Source: Sphaerosporella brunnea (Eukaryota; Ascomycota; Pezizomycetes; Pezizales; Pyronemataceae). Taken from it: DNA of 64,000 nucleotides. Within the stretch, counting starts at the first letter, position 1. Each line of letters begins with the position of its first letter. Both the position numbers and the translations under genes were made by a program. The notes under the pieces are model-generated. The model worked only from the letters and a program-made list of their open reading frames with translations. It made no database searches and was not told the DNA's origin. Below are positions 45,870 through 57,925 of this stretch, piece by piece. The stretch lies in the NCBI GenBank assembly GCA_008704415.1, contig VXIS01000222.1:17667-81666 (forward strand). The letters run 5' to 3'.

Positions 45870-47732
45870 GGTACATTTTTTTTTCTCGGGGTCACTCCCA
45901 AGTACCTATGGTGGTAGTGCTGACCTTTTTTTTACACGGCCGGTTTCCCCGCCTCATGGCCATAGCCAGCTGATGAGCACTCTATCAAGCTTTGGCAATG
46001 TTGATCGGAGCCTACAAGCGCGACTGCTTCACCACCCATCACCCGTCGAAAGCCAGGGTTATTTCACCGGGCTCTGGCCAGAACCAACGTTGACGCCCCG
46101 CCCCCAGAGAGCTGGGCCTGAAAGCTAGCGACCCCTGCCAGCCCTAGAACCTAAGCTCCCAACGTACGTCACGGAACGTGCGGACGCTGCCAGCGAACCG
46201 GCATCTCACGTTTTTATCCTTCTTTTTTTCTGGCTTTCCTTCTTTCTACCTTTTTTTTAACGCTCTTCTATCTCGCCAGGAGGAGGTTTCAATGTCTTCG
46301 GGGGCGGACCCGGGCGGTTGGACATGCTTGGTGTGCCTCAGGGTGGGTGTAGTGGTGTTGAGTATCAAGAGAATAGAGGGCGCTGATGAGAGAGATCGAG
46401 AAAGAGGAGACGGTAGAAGAGAAAGAAGAAAGAAGCACTGTAGTACGTATACGTGTTTTCGGTGTAGGTTTTCGGTGGTAGGTTTTCGGTGGTAGGTGGT
46501 AGGTCGAGGGTAGGATGCCTCGTTCAGAGAACACCCCTCTTCGGAGCTCGCTCAACCCACCATCACCATCCACGTGATCTCTACAAATACTATGTACAAA
46601 TTTTCTATGTAACAGTAGATGTGTCCCGCATTTCTTTCGTCGGTTGGTGCGGCGATTGTGAACCCGTTCGCATCCGCGCATATAGATGGTGTCCACGGGG
46701 GGACACATTGGTGTTGCCTGCGTTCCCGGCGAGTGAGGCTGGGAAGGCGGTGCGGTGCGGTCGCGGCACTGGTGAGCTCTCTCCGCTACTCATGCGCCGT
46801 CTGTAGTTCCTTGGGCAACCTTGCAATCTGCAGCATGGAACTCTTTATCGAGTCTCCCATCTCCATAACTGTGGGCGGCTAACGTCGCCACCTCGGTTTT
46901 GCTCTCCTCCACTGACTTCAGGATTGTGCGGGCCGTAGTTATGGGGAGAATTTCGTTGAAAGCCGGCATCGAAATGATGTCTAAGCTCATGTACGTGTTC
47001 CTTTGGCGCTAAGCTGGTTGAAAGCTGGATAGGCAAGAGCCCCAGTGGCGAGGTCGGGGGTTTCCGCCCTTTTGAACGCAAGGTCATAGGTATCGGCTTC
47101 ATAAAACCTTCTACGCTTTTCCCGGACTTCTGCTTGAAAAGGGGTTTGCCTGATAGCGCGTTGCGGTGTCGACGCCCAATTCTCAACCGCTAGGGTTTTT
47201 CTGGTGGTTTAAAGGGGGGCCGCCACAGAGGACATTTCGGTGGAAAGAAGTGTGACCACATTAGTACTAGACCAAATGGAAAAATGGTAAATTCAGCAGT
47301 AGGGTTCTTCGGGGGGCGGTGAAGTGAAAGTGATCATGTACCTATTTCGAAACCCATGACCACGGGGTCGGCGTACAGATTAATCTTATGCCCCCCCCCC
47401 TTTAAATCGCCGACGATTCGCCGTTTCATCTTGATCGGATGTGGGATCACGTCTCTCCACACAGTGCTATAACTTTGGTTCGACAGTTCGGGCTTTCCGT
47501 TGTTGTAGAAGTGTCCACCGTGAGTGAGCAGACGAACTGCCAAACCCTGATGTCTAATAGCTATGTACCTATGTATGTATAAGTACAGAGAGAAGCAACC
47601 CCAATGGCGAAAAAGCGAGCAAATACAGCCATCCACCCATTTTGATTTCCAACATCGATCCAGGATGACACCGGTAGCCGCTTGTCATGGAACAACCTCC
47701 TCCAAAGCCAATATCTGAACGCGCACAATATT
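45870..47732. other. about 1.9 kb without a recognised gene
   Basis: A C-run of about 10 lies near 47391 and T-rich tracts at 46195-46260. The duplicated 13-bp string GGTAGGTTTTCGG occurs near 46470-46490. Nothing is supported. Confidence 0.35.
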
Positions 47733-48540
47733 TCAGAGCTCCGTCACATCACCAGACTCAATATTATCGCTCTCCGCATCACTATCCCATTCCAAAACTT
47801 CCGAATCATCATTATCGCTGATGCCGCCCCCCAACTCCCGCGGCGGCCAGTTCTCGACGGTGATGCCATTTTGGCGACAAGGCTTGCAGTAGTAATTTAT
47901 CGCCAGCCTATCAACCAACAATTCCTCATCCAGCTCCCGTTGGGTGTCGATATTTGCGAAGTCTCCAAGCTCATACATCTTACACAATATCGCCCACCTC
48001 TCAAAGGCGGCAAGGTCATCGAGATCCTGCCGTCTGTGATATTCATCCCATTCTAGAACCTTGTTCCACAACGCCTTTGGGTCATGAAGGTCGTCAGGAT
48101 GCTCTTCTGCTATCTCGCGCATGGCGCAAGAAAAACATGTAGCATTCCAACAGTTGTTGCAGTGAAGCGGAGGACAGCGCTCACATGTCTCACAGAACCA
48201 GCGGCTGCAACGAGTGCATGGCGGGTCGGGTGTAAGTTTTGCCCTGAGATCACCGGAATCTTTGGGCGAGTCCGAATCCAATCGGGAAAACAGGTGAGTT
48301 TTATTGCAGGCGTGGCAGCGGAGCAAATCATCGACGATGGTGCATCTTAAATCGTTAGGAACTTATGCCTTTAAAGGAGAAAAGGGGCGAAGGAAAGTAG
48401 AGGTAGTGGCAATACGGTCGTGGTATAGGATATGGGTGGTCGCTGTGGGAGACCTGGGTGGAGCGGGAGGGTGGAGGCGGTGGTGCTTACTTCGGACACA
48501 TTTGGAAGGCGCTCAGGCCGAGAGCAGAGGGGAGCTTCAT
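47733..48540 (-). CDS. Cys-rich zinc-binding protein, hypothetical
   Basis: The exon with MKLPSALGLSAFQMCPK ends at 48491 (donor GTAAGC). The 145-nt intron 48346-48490 ends CCTAAC..TTTAAG. The next exon, from 48345, continues CTIVDDLLRCHACNK, CTRCSRWFCETCERCPPLHC and CNNCWNATCFSCAMREI. It ends in an acidic tail at 47733. The join creates the pair CPKC/CHAC, supporting the intron. At least three CxxC pairs suggest two or more zinc sites of RING or treble-clef type. The frame is open upstream of the ATG (FYCYNCIRDGCSR), so a further 5' exon is likely and the true start may lie beyond 48600. Confidence 0.6.
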
Positions 48541-49115
48541 CCTGGAGCAGCCATCGCGTATGCAGTTGTAACAGTAAAAGCTACAGAGAGTATTGCTTCA
48601 CCGTGGGTCTTCAATGGGGATTCCAAAAGTATTGGGACGTGCGCCCCCATCAAAAACAGAGCACCGCAAAACACCATCTTGTCGCAACAAAACATTGAGG
48701 GCCTGTCTGGATTCGCGGTATTTAGGTGAAAATAGTCTTTTGGCCCAAGTATATTTTCGCTAAAGTCGGTGTGTTTGGATTCGGCCGCACAAGGTCAGTG
48801 ATGGGGTGGTGACGACGTGGTGAAGGGTGTTTTACCTGATTATGCATAAGGGAGCATATCTAGGTATATGGTTTTTGTTTTGTTTTAATCATGATGTATT
48901 CGGCCGCTTGCGGCCATGACATACAGGAAGAAGAAGGAAAGACTGTGCTACCACCCGGACACAAAGGTCCCGCTCCCGGGCCTGCGGCCCTAGGTATGGT
49001 GCGAGCGGCCTCAAACCGACCCGGCACTGAGAGTTTCGCTGAGAGTTTCCGTGACTTTAATAGCGTGCGGAGGGCGCAGAAAGTGGTCGAAGCGGGCGAA
49101 GCCTGAGAGTCAATT
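48541..49115. other. possible upstream exon region of the Cys-rich gene, otherwise no gene
   Basis: The minus-strand frame 48725-48615 (ALNVLLRQDGVLRCSVFDGG) looks coding-like and may be a further exon, but I could not find a good junction. Confidence 0.3.
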
Positions 49116-50587
49116 TTATTTCAACCCCGCTGCCGTCGTCGCCGCCACCCCCACAGAGTCTGCCCCCGCCTCTGGCTCTCGCTGTGAAACGCGCCAGTGA
49201 CTCTTGTACACCCGTTCCTTATACTGCTTGTCGCCAAACACAGCTCCTTCCCTGTAAACCTGGTTGATGCGCTGGGTGCATCTCCAATACTTGACGGATT
49301 CCAGCGCTTTTGGAACAACCTGGCGTAGCACTGTGTCTGCAAGGGCCGATTTGAGAAGCTCAACTCTCTTCGGTCTTGACACCCGAGGCCATGTTTGCTG
49401 TCCAGTTTGTGGAGGTCGTTCTAGCAAAGCTTCCAACTCAGGGTCGGAGTCTGCTCCATTGATGTAGGTCTCTAGGGATTTATGTATGGCCTCCTGGTCA
49501 CCGTCGTCCTCTTCTGCCTCGTCATCCTTTTCTGCCTCGTTGTCTTCTGCCTCGTCGTCCTCTCCTTTGTTCTTCACCTCACCCAGCAATACAGTCTCAG
49601 CTTCAGCCTCAGCCATTTTGTTTTGTTTTTATCATATTGCATTTGGCCGCTGGCGGCCATAGCATGTAAATACAGATTCATCGCCACCCCTAGGCACTAA
49701 AAGCCTACTGTGGGGCACGCTCCTCCAAAGGAAAAGGAAGCAAGAAAAGCGCGGCCGATAGAAACACACAAAGGAAATTCGTGATGTAACAACAGATAGA
49801 AAAGAGAGCACACCGTGCAAACTCAGTTGGCCGCCTTTGGCCATAGTCCTACATGCGTGCTGTTCAGGAAGTCCATCACTGCTCCTGTACAGCGGCCATC
49901 CGCCAGCAAATCTTTCACTGACGTGTTCGTTTTCCTCCTCTTTTTCCCTTTCTCCCGCGTGGCCTCTGCCACCGCCTTCCATAGCGTCCGATGCTCTACA
50001 CGCCATTTGTGGCAGATCTTGAAGAGGTGGTCACGCGTCTGCGTGGGCCTCTTAGGACAGTACCAGCACTTATCGTCCAGACACCGTCCCGTCCTATGGA
50101 GGTACGGTGCTGTGGGCGCCTTCTGCAACCTCAACTGGAAGAAGTGTGCTGCTAGCGACTTTCTAGTCCGAAAGGCGGCCTTGTTGGTACCGTTCGGGCG
50201 CCTGTAGTAGCTCTTCGGAACGCAGTGTTCAGCAAGCCAGGCTTCACGGTCTTGGTGCTTGGCCCGGGTAACCTCTCGGGCGATGTGAGTGAGCGAGGTG
50301 GTGTCGAGGACGTTGTCAGGTGCGGCTGGAGATCTGCTTTCCGCGGCTGCTTTTGCGCACTTATCTGCAGCCTCGTTTCCGTATACCCCTTCATGCCCGG
50401 GAACCCAGTGGTACGTGGTGGACCAGCCGATCTTGAGCAGCTGGCGTTCTGCCTGGGCAATGTTCCACTGGCCAGGACCCGGTGCAGCGCTTCGTAGACG
50501 TTTCTCAGCCTCAGCCAGACGCCTGCGCTTGGCACCAATAGCTCTAGCTTCTCGTGATCGGATGAGTCTTTTACTCGGTCTCCCCAT
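49116..50587 (-). pseudogene. repeat-family ORF (189 aa before interruption), split by a LINE insertion
   Basis: The start MGRPSKRLIRSREARAIGAK leads into KRRRLAEAE. After removal of the insert 49616-50504 and one target copy the frame continues AETVLLGEVKNKG, an acidic stretch, VVPKALESVKYW, AVFGDKQYKERVYKSHWRV, to the stop at 49116. The basic N-terminus and acidic centre recur in copies at 51260-54050 and 61203-62310. The function is unknown; it is probably a TE-borne protein. As it stands, the 5' part runs into LINE sequence and forms a chimeric frame. Confidence 0.75.
49616..50504 (-). mobile_element. 5'-truncated LINE insertion, 889 bp
   Basis: A perfect 13-bp target duplication TCAGCCTCAGCCA flanks it (49603-49615 and 50505-50517). 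The 3' end carries an A-rich tail (minus strand ATAAAAACAAAACAAAA). It encodes the end of LINE ORF2: RNase H (WVPGHEGVYGNEAADKCAKA) followed by a CX2C-type tail (CLDDKCWYCPKRPTQTRDHL, then FKICH). It is truncated at the RNase H domain, as usual for target-primed reverse transcription. Confidence 0.9.
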
Positions 50588-51259
50588 TGCTGTTGATGGT
50601 CGCGGCTGTATGTATCTGCAAGAGTTTGGGGCCAGGGACCGGAAGTTGCAAGAGTCGGGGACAGCGAACAGTGTCATGACGAAAGCGCCCCAATGCTGCA
50701 GTCTGTGCTCACTGTTCAAAGGCATAGCGGATGGCACCTGGCCATAGCACCTGGCCATAGCACCTGGCCATAGCACAGTCGTAATCCTTCTGGGTGGTCC
50801 AAGCTTTTCAAGTCCATCGCCTCACTATTTAAATGGGCTCGCGAGATTGCGCAACCGGTGGAAGCTCGCATCTTATCTTTATAGAGCGCACTTTGTTTAG
50901 TGGACCCAAGACCGGCTTCCTCAGAGTTCTCACTCACATACCACTCCATATATAATCGTCAACATCTCCACCAAGCGGAGCCTGCCGACGGGTCGGCTTG
51001 AGGCCGCTTGCACCATATATGGTGCAACGCCTTATAAACATGTACCTTCGTTAAGTGTGAAGTTACCCGGAGTTTAGTGGCGAGTGACACGTTATGCTGC
51101 GGTGGCGCGGTCTCTCTCAACGTTTATTTGATAATAACGTTTATTTTTTATTTTGTCAACAAGTACATACCCGCCGGTGGCTTTTATACATGCGTTCCTT
51201 AAACGCCTCGGTTCCATAATGTTCTCCGAGTGTGTAAGCCTACTTATAGCGCAGGCAGC
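50588..51259. other. flank between repeat-family copies
   Basis: A triplicated 13-bp CACCTGGCCATAG motif lies near 50738-50777. A short palindrome ACCATATATGGT at about 51012 starts a stretch also found at 61203 (GGTGCAACGCC). Confidence 0.5.
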
Positions 51260-51996
51260 TATATACAAACCTCGGCGTCGCACATCGGTTGGTGGAGATG
51301 GACGACCACAACAAAAGCCGCCGTCCCGGCGTCCGAACTCAGAGCAAAACACGCATTAACCACCTAAAGCAGATGCGCTCTACAATCCAATGTGCTCCAC
51401 TCTCACTGTTCCCGCACTTGCGTGCTGCCTTTCAAAAATCGCCACTATGCATTGTGAAGAGTTTGGACCAACGAAAACAAGCATGGCCCCGCTATAGCCA
51501 CTGCCAATACCTTGAAGGTTATAATGTCGGCACAGAGAGCTCAAACCCGAGTCCTCTTTCGTCATGACAGCACCAAATCCACAATGTCTGAGCCAGCTGC
51601 ACTCGTATCCCACACCACAGCAGGAGGAACCAACAGCAATGGGCAGAGCAAAAAAAACGAACGCTACATCTACGACGAGCTGGCGCCATCAGCGCGGCTC
51701 GGAAGCGCAGGCGTCTCAACGATGATAATTCTCTCGGCGGCAGCGGTTCTCTCGGCGATGCCGAGCCTGAACCATACCAAATTCCGGGAGCTGAAGGAAA
51801 GTTTTGGAGGAAGATCAGAAAGAAGAAGACGAGGAGGAGGAGGAGGAGGAGGGGGAGGAGGAGGAGGAGAACGGTAATGCAACAATAGCTAATAGCCATC
51901 CAGTCTTAAGGAAGCGGTCCCAAAAGCTCTGGAATCTGTGAAGCCACCGCTTATTTTCAAGTACTGGCGACGCACTCAGCGTATTATCCAGGAATA

Positions 51997-52362
51997 CCGT
52001 ATTATCCCGGTAATAAGGCAATTTCGCCGGCGCCGAAGTATACTGACACGGACCGTTCAGTGGACAGTGAAGCTGGATGGGAAGTGTTTTGAAGCGAGCT
52101 GGAGTGCAAAAGAAGCGACGTGAAAAGTCAATGCGACGAAGACTCTGGAGACAAGGTGGAGAAGGGGAAGAGCGAGCGCTCACGCTGTCGCCGCGGTCTC
52201 CATATCCCCGCTGTGTTTAAGGTTTTACTGACCACCACTGGTCGAGCACTGTCCAAGCACTTGGCTTCCGACTGCCTCTCACACAGCTTCACTGTTCACT
52301 GAACGGTCCGTGTCAGTATACTTCGGCGCCGGCGAAATCGCCTTATTACCGGGATAATACGG
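51997..52362. mobile_element. fold-back MITE, 366 bp, TA-flanked
   Basis: The long inverted ends (about 75 bp) start CCGTATTATCCCGGTAATAA. TA occurs on both sides. A second copy lies at 53610-53980 in opposite orientation. The pre-insertion TATA site survives in the copy at 61203-62310. Confidence 0.88.
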
Positions 52363-52366
52363 TATA

Positions 52367-53561
52367 CCCCATGTACTCGACTATAGCACATAGCGCTATC
52401 TCTGAAAATATAGACTGCGAAAACTTAAACATATAAATTCGCCACAGCGGTTGCGCACAGTGAGGATGCGCGAGTAGCAGGGAGCTCAATGAGTGCGAGA
52501 GTTCAGTGAGCGCGAGGGTTCAGAGCACCGCGTTTAAAATATGTGTAGGGTGGGCAGGGCAGCGGCGATGGCGTGACCTGCGTGGGCACCCGTTGCCCCG
52601 CCTCGCATCCAATAATCCCAAAGAACTAATAAGGAAAATACAACGGGCGAGGTCTCTACATACAACCCTAATGAGTGGCGTCCTTGCATGCACGGTTAGG
52701 CTGCCTGCGAGACCCAGCCAGATCTTCTTGCGAACCCTGAGATGGCCCCCCTGCCTGCGAATCCGAGGCTCCCCTCGTACAGGCTTTTCTTCTGTGGTGG
52801 GGTTTCCAGTGAGGAGGTCGAACTGGGCTCCAGAGAAGAAAGACCACTGGTCTCATCTTGAGCCGGCATAGGAGCCTTTCCCTTTCCTTTATATGTGTCC
52901 CCGCCCCGTTCCTTACCGCCGCTACCCCGCTCCGTACTGCCACCCCGTTCCTTACCACCACCACCACCACCCCTTCCTACAGGTCTACCGCCTCTGCCTG
53001 TAGTTTGACCCCGTTGACACTGGGAACCCTGCGCTGTACCGCATCTTTGATTAGGGCCGCTGGTACGACTGCTTGCGCTCTCAGACTCCAAGTCATCGGC
53101 ATCCGACTCCTCAAAGTGAAGGCCCTTGTAGGTTTGTGCTTTCTGGCGAAGATGGTTCCGTGTTCGGGTGGCGGTCGCAACATAGTCCCATCCCTCAACC
53201 TGTGCAGTAAACTGGTGGTCATCATTACCACTGGCGGAAACCTCTGAATCGTCGGAGGCAATTGTGTGGAACGGGATTTCTCGTGGTACGACATTCGGAG
53301 GGCACGGCCATATCCACGCGACACTTTACGTCGCGTTCAGCGGTCGGATGTTTGAAGCCCAAGGTGATGTGATGCTGTGGAGGATTGCACGCCGCCGCAC
53401 GGCATTTGAAGGTGAGCTCATAGCCGGCACCGCGCGTCTCACATGCCAGCGATTTATTCTGTGCACCCGACGTCTGAATTCACCTTCTCGGTTACAAGCG
53501 AGATCTCGGGAAGTCTATATTTTCAGAGATAGCGCTATGTGTTATAGTTGAGTACATGGGG
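52367..53561. mobile_element. TIR element, 1195 bp, TA-flanked
   Basis: The inverted ends of about 48 bp start CCCCATGTACTCGACTATAG. TA occurs at 52365-52366 and 53562-53563. The insertion site is empty in the related copy near 61475. The interior has no transposase signature; a poly-Pro/His coding-like stretch at 52900-53000 is low complexity. Confidence 0.85.
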
Positions 53562-53609
53562 TAGGAAAGGCGCCACCTTTGGAGACGAAGAGTACAGAGC
53601 GCGGGTCTA

Positions 53610-53980
53610 CCGTATTATCCCGGTAATAACGAAATTTCACAGACCCCGAAGTATACTGACACGTACCGTTCAGCGGGCAGTGAAGCTGTGTGAGGGGCGG
53701 TCGGAAACGACGTGCCTGGACATTGCTCGACCAGTGGTGGTCAGTAACACCTTAAACAGAGCGGGGAGATGGAGACCGCGGCGACAAGTCTGAATGCTCG
53801 CTCTTGCCCGTCTTGTCTGCAGCGTCTTCGTCGCATTGATGTCTTTTTGGCTTTTCACGTCGCGTCTTCGCACTCCAGCTCGCCTCGAAACACTTTCCAT
53901 CCAGCTTCACTGTCCGCTGAACGGTACGTGTCAGTATACTTCGGGGTCTGTGAAATTTCGTTATTACCGGGATATTACGG
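53610..53980. mobile_element. fold-back MITE, 371 bp, TA-flanked
   Basis: Same family as 51997-52362, inverted. The empty site GGGTCTATACCAGTC is present in the related copy near 61435, giving a TA duplication. Confidence 0.9.
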
Positions 53981-54050
53981 TATACCAGTCACCGGCGGGT
54001 TTCACAGCGAGAGCCCGGCGCAGACGGGCAATAAAATAAATTAACTATTG

Positions 54051-54287
54051 GGTTCACGGTCCACCTGGCCTTAGAGTTCGCTCTGAAGTTTGTTCCCCAC
54101 CACCTCGTACCCTTTGACCACGATCTGCACCATACTATTATCTGGTGGTTTACAGCACCAACGCTCATATTCATCGAGAGGTTTTTTATCCTGGCCTAGG
54201 CAAGTGTGATTTGCTCTGCTTGAGACTTGGATTTACGTGCTGCAGGACGTTCACACTCCACCTTGCCACTAGCTCTCGCATTTTCAG
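54051..54287. other. end of repeat-family copy 2 and junction
   Basis: Similarity with the 61310-61390 region continues to about 54110, then is lost. No gene was seen. Confidence 0.4.
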
Positions 54288-57200
54288 GTGACCCAGCATT
54301 GCAAGTCAACGGGGCGCCCTGGTGGGAGTGAAACATCGACGCATAATGATAGTCATTGTTGGAGGGTGCCGTTCCTGAAGCGGAAACAAGGCCTCACCGG
54401 AGCGTACTGCAAGTTCGTCCCTAAGTTTGCTATTAAAGCTCTGCCCTTATTCGAGGTTGTCAACATGAGTAAGCACGAGTTTGAGCGGCATGTGCGGGAC
54501 CCGAGCAATTTGGCTCGGATGCAAAAGGCGATGGCCGAGGTGAAGGAAATTCTTACATTCTTACATCAGAACACTGCCCTCGCCCTTCCTGAGGCTGGGA
54601 ACTGTGAGTTCCTCGTCCACATAGTGGTGTCAGTTTTTGGGATTGGTGCCACATTGAGGCAGGTTCAGCGGGCAGGAGATGATGACCAACCAAGCTTCGA
54701 GGAGAAGGTTCTTGCTTAATTTTCACGCAAACTTCACGAGAGAAACCGTTCTCCACACACGACAAGGAACTCCTAGCCATCCGCGACGCTCTAAATGTAA
54801 CCTTTTCGTGAGATTATAAGATCCGCTATTTCACAGATGCAAATAAACTCAGAACCGTTTGTGTATCTGACTTGATAAATACCAAGAGACACTCGAAATC
54901 AGGTCACTGATCAACTCAGTATTTATTGATGATAGTCGATACAATCTGGGCTGCTCGAAAGGCCGTATCGAAACCAGAGAAAAGAATGAATGTAGGAAAA
55001 GCTCGCAGCTCTTATAGCCAACGATGCTGAGTACATCATGTGATAACAATCTGGTGGCAAATTCGAAACAAAGGAAAGAATGGTCTAGAAGACCTACAAG
55101 TCTGCCTTGTGGAAACTAGAAGATTCCAAAGTGACGTAGCATCGAAGGGGCTAGAAAGTGCTAGAAGCATGGTGACAAAACATCGTAAAGAAAGTAATGG
55201 AAACTCGTAGAATGCTGACATCATACCATCGTTACTGCCATATAGTTTTATATCTTAGTAAGGAAATACGTAAGAAAGCATCATACTAAGTGTAATAATC
55301 TTACACTAAAGCACTGGAGATGTTACCTCCTTGGCCGACACACCACTATTTTTACCGACCATGCCAGCCTGCGACACATGCTCAAACAACCCAAGCTCAG
55401 CCAACGCCCGAGGCGAGCCCTCGAGGAAATGCTTGAATATGACTTTGATGTAGAATACTTACCCGGAGCGAAAACTACATCCAAGGTGCACTGAGCCTTC
55501 GCCCAGATTACCGAGAGCCACCAGTACCAAAGATCAAGGTGCCAGCTATACGAGAAAGCTACGGTCCAAGAAATAAAGCGGAATGTGCACAAGCTGACAC
55601 CCCAAGTACTGGCACGACGATGGAGCTCTTCCAGCTGATGCTCGATGACGGAGAGGAGTGGATCAACACACTTTGTGAAGGCCACAGGACAGACCCTCAC
55701 TGTCAGGATATTATAGCTTATTTACAACCCGCTGGCAGTCCGGTCCCTGTTAGGCAGCTCTCCTCCGCTGAAGCACAGCAATACAAGGCGGACTGTCGAT
55801 GGCAACAGGCCCGGGGTCGACATTCTGAGCTCAGCAGCAACGGTCTCCTCACACATCGCGAATCCGAAACGCTGATCATTCCCAATGTCTGGAGCATTAA
55901 CGAGCGAACTCTACGGGAAGCGCACGTTTCCGCGGCTGGTGGGCACTTTGGGACAATTTGTGCTTTGTACCCATGCGGCGGTTGCAAGACGCTTCTTCTG
56001 ACCTGGTCAGTTTCAGCAGAACAAGCGGTATGTCAGAGGATGCGGAATTTGTGCACGTACGAAGCCATCAAACGAGAAGCCTTTCGGCCTTTTTGCAGCC
56101 GCTCGACATTCTCGAGGAGCGCTGACGTCGCACCAATATTGAGTTCATCACCAAGCTACCTGCCACGGCGCAAGGGAACGATACAATTATCACCATCATC
56201 GATGCTTTGACCAAGCGCGCGCACTGGATTCCAACCAAGGAAGCTGAACTAACTGCGAGCAAGTTCGCAGAGATATTCCGTGATGAATATGTTCGATTGC
56301 ACGGGTTTCCAGACGTCATTGTGAGCAATCGCGATGTCCGCTTTACCTCGGAATTCTGGCGGACGCTCATGGCGGAATGCGACACTAAGCCGTCAATGGC
56401 TTTTCACCCGCAGACCGATGGGCAGGCAGACAAAGATCAACTCAGTTGTTGAACGCTATTTCCGAGCCTATGCGGTGTCCAAGGACTGGGATGACCTCGC
56501 GCTCGCTGAATTTGCATACAACGCAAGCCGCCGCCAGGGCCTAGTTTGAGGCGGACTTGGGCTATATCCCTCGGATGCCACTGGATGCGGTGGCGGCTGT
56601 GGGCCTTCGACGCTCGCCTTGCGTTCACCGGCATTCCCCGCCAGATGGTCGCTTGTTCGCTATGCAGATGGCTGATGTCCCATCACAGCTAAAGCGGTCA
56701 CTTCAACATGCTCAGGAGCAACAAGATTGCGGAAGGGAATAAACACCGGCAACCACACACCTTCCAACAAGGCGATAAAGTTCTGCTCTCGACCAAGAAC
56801 CTGCCCATTACATACGCCACAGCCAGAGACTACCACCGCAAGACGCTGCACCACAAGTACATAGGAGAGTTTGAACTCGGCAAACAACGTGGAGAGAATG
56901 CGTTCCCAGTCCTTTTACCCTCCCATTGGTGCCTGGCGCACACATTCAATGTTGACCGGCTCAAACACTCGAAAATCGTCCATTCTCGCCCCAAGCACCG
57001 GCACCAGAGCTTAGAGCAGAGGGTGGCGGTCGCGTGGCTGGGTATGGGGTGGGGGGGATTCGGTCTTGGAGGTGTAACCCGGAGCTTGGAGTATGAGGTG
57101 AAATGGGAGGACAATGAGGAGCTTTCGTGGAAGCCGGATGAGTCGTTTGGGAAAGGCGGGAAGGATATTTTGGAGGAGTTTAAGAAGCGTGATGTGCAGC

Positions 57201-57313
57201 CACAGAAGATAATGCATGTACTTCAGGACGGCGGAACTCAGTGCATCTTGGATACCGATACCCGGTGGGGCAAATTCATAGAGAATATCTGCATAGACTG
57301 TAAGCAGCTTTAA
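54288..57313 (+). pseudogene. degenerate Ty3/gypsy pol
   Basis: Pieces appear in pol order on the plus strand. RT end: LTGAYCKFVPKFAIKALPLF and FLVHIVVSVFGIGATLRQV. RNase H: DALK|HWRCYLLGRHTTIFTDHA after removing a solo LTR, then ALEEMLEYDFDVEYLPGAKT. Integrase: HVSAAGGHFGT, ITIIDALTKRAHWIPTKEAE, SNRDVRFTSEFWRTLM, FHPQTDGQADK. The 3' part has KVLLSTKNLPI and ends in a chromodomain-like EYEVKWEDNEELSWKPDESF. Several frameshifts and stops make it non-functional. No LTR pair was identified. Confidence 0.85.
54796..55305. mobile_element. solo LTR, 510 bp
   Basis: It begins TGTAACC and ends CTTACA. A 5-bp duplication CTAAA flanks it (54791-54795, 55306-55310). Removing it restores RNase H reading DALKHWRCYLLG in frame. 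It is a different family from the 820-bp LTRs at 6312 and 13086. It was formed by LTR-LTR recombination. Confidence 0.88.
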
Positions 57314-57925
57314 CAATTGGATGATACCTTGGTACTCTTCAATGTCAACATTGCGCGACGTTGTTGGTATCTGAAAAGACCCACGGGTTATATTCTCCAG
57401 TCGAAGGTCTGGTGTGAAAACATAGGATGCGTTGAGTTTTACCAGGTTCTCAACCTTGAACCGGTGCTCAAGAATTTCTTCTAAGTGGACAGGGTCTACC
57501 GCAGGCCAGCAGTTGCGGATTGACTGAACCTGTGGGTTCTCAAGAGGAGGAGGAGGGGGTGGGGTTGTACCTAGTGCAGGCTGCGCTTGAGTGCTGAGAG
57601 CCGGAAGCCTCTGGAGAGTACTGAGGTGGGCGGTGAGGGCACTCATGATGTCGGTCATTTTTTTGAAGAAAGCCATCGGCACACTGCATTGTCACCAGCA
57701 GGGACCCTGGGGGCTGGCTCGGGAGTGGCAGGCACCTGGGTGCTTATCCCAGTCAGCTACCCCGAGGTTGGTTCACAAGCGGTGTCGGCCTGTTGGCGCT
57801 CAAGCTCAAAGACGTCCGTGAGGTCGGCTTCATCGCCGTAATCTACCTCGTTTTCGTCCTGAGCGGTGGTGGTGGTGGTGGTCTAAGCGGCCAGGGGAGC
57901 TGAGATTGCGCGGGTGCGAACCATG
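57313..57925 (-). pseudogene. gag-like remnant, opposite orientation
   Basis: From the ATG at about 57924 (MVRTRAISAPLAA) the frame has TAG stops, then shifts to MTDIMSALTAHLSTLQ. It continues IRNCWPAVDPVHLEEILEHR, ENLVKLNASYVFTPDLR and EEYQGIIQLLKLLTVYADIL. The LVKLNASY-type motif is common in fungal gypsy gag proteins. It abuts the pol remnant tail-to-tail, so two elements are juxtaposed. Confidence 0.6.

Larger units (their letters stand above)
51260..54050 (+). mobile_element. repeat-family copy 2 with nested insertions
   Basis: It is collinear with the complement of 61310-62230. The match covers the leader at 51270-51640, the MGRA ORF start at about 51640 (frameshifted), the poly-Glu (GGA)n tract at 51830-51870, KYWRRTQRIIQEY at 51960 and the 3' part at 53560-54050. 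The ORF is split by three TIR elements (51997-52362, 52367-53561, 53610-53980). Confidence 0.75.

Noticed and set aside
48590..48612. A 21-nt intron joining IEDPR to FYCYNC upstream of the Cys-rich gene
   Set aside because: It is too short for a spliceosomal intron in this genome. It is left as an unresolved 5' end.
51815..51899. Poly-Gly or poly-Leu open frames over the GGA tract
   Set aside because: These are low-complexity readings. The related copies show the tract encodes poly-Glu in the true frame.
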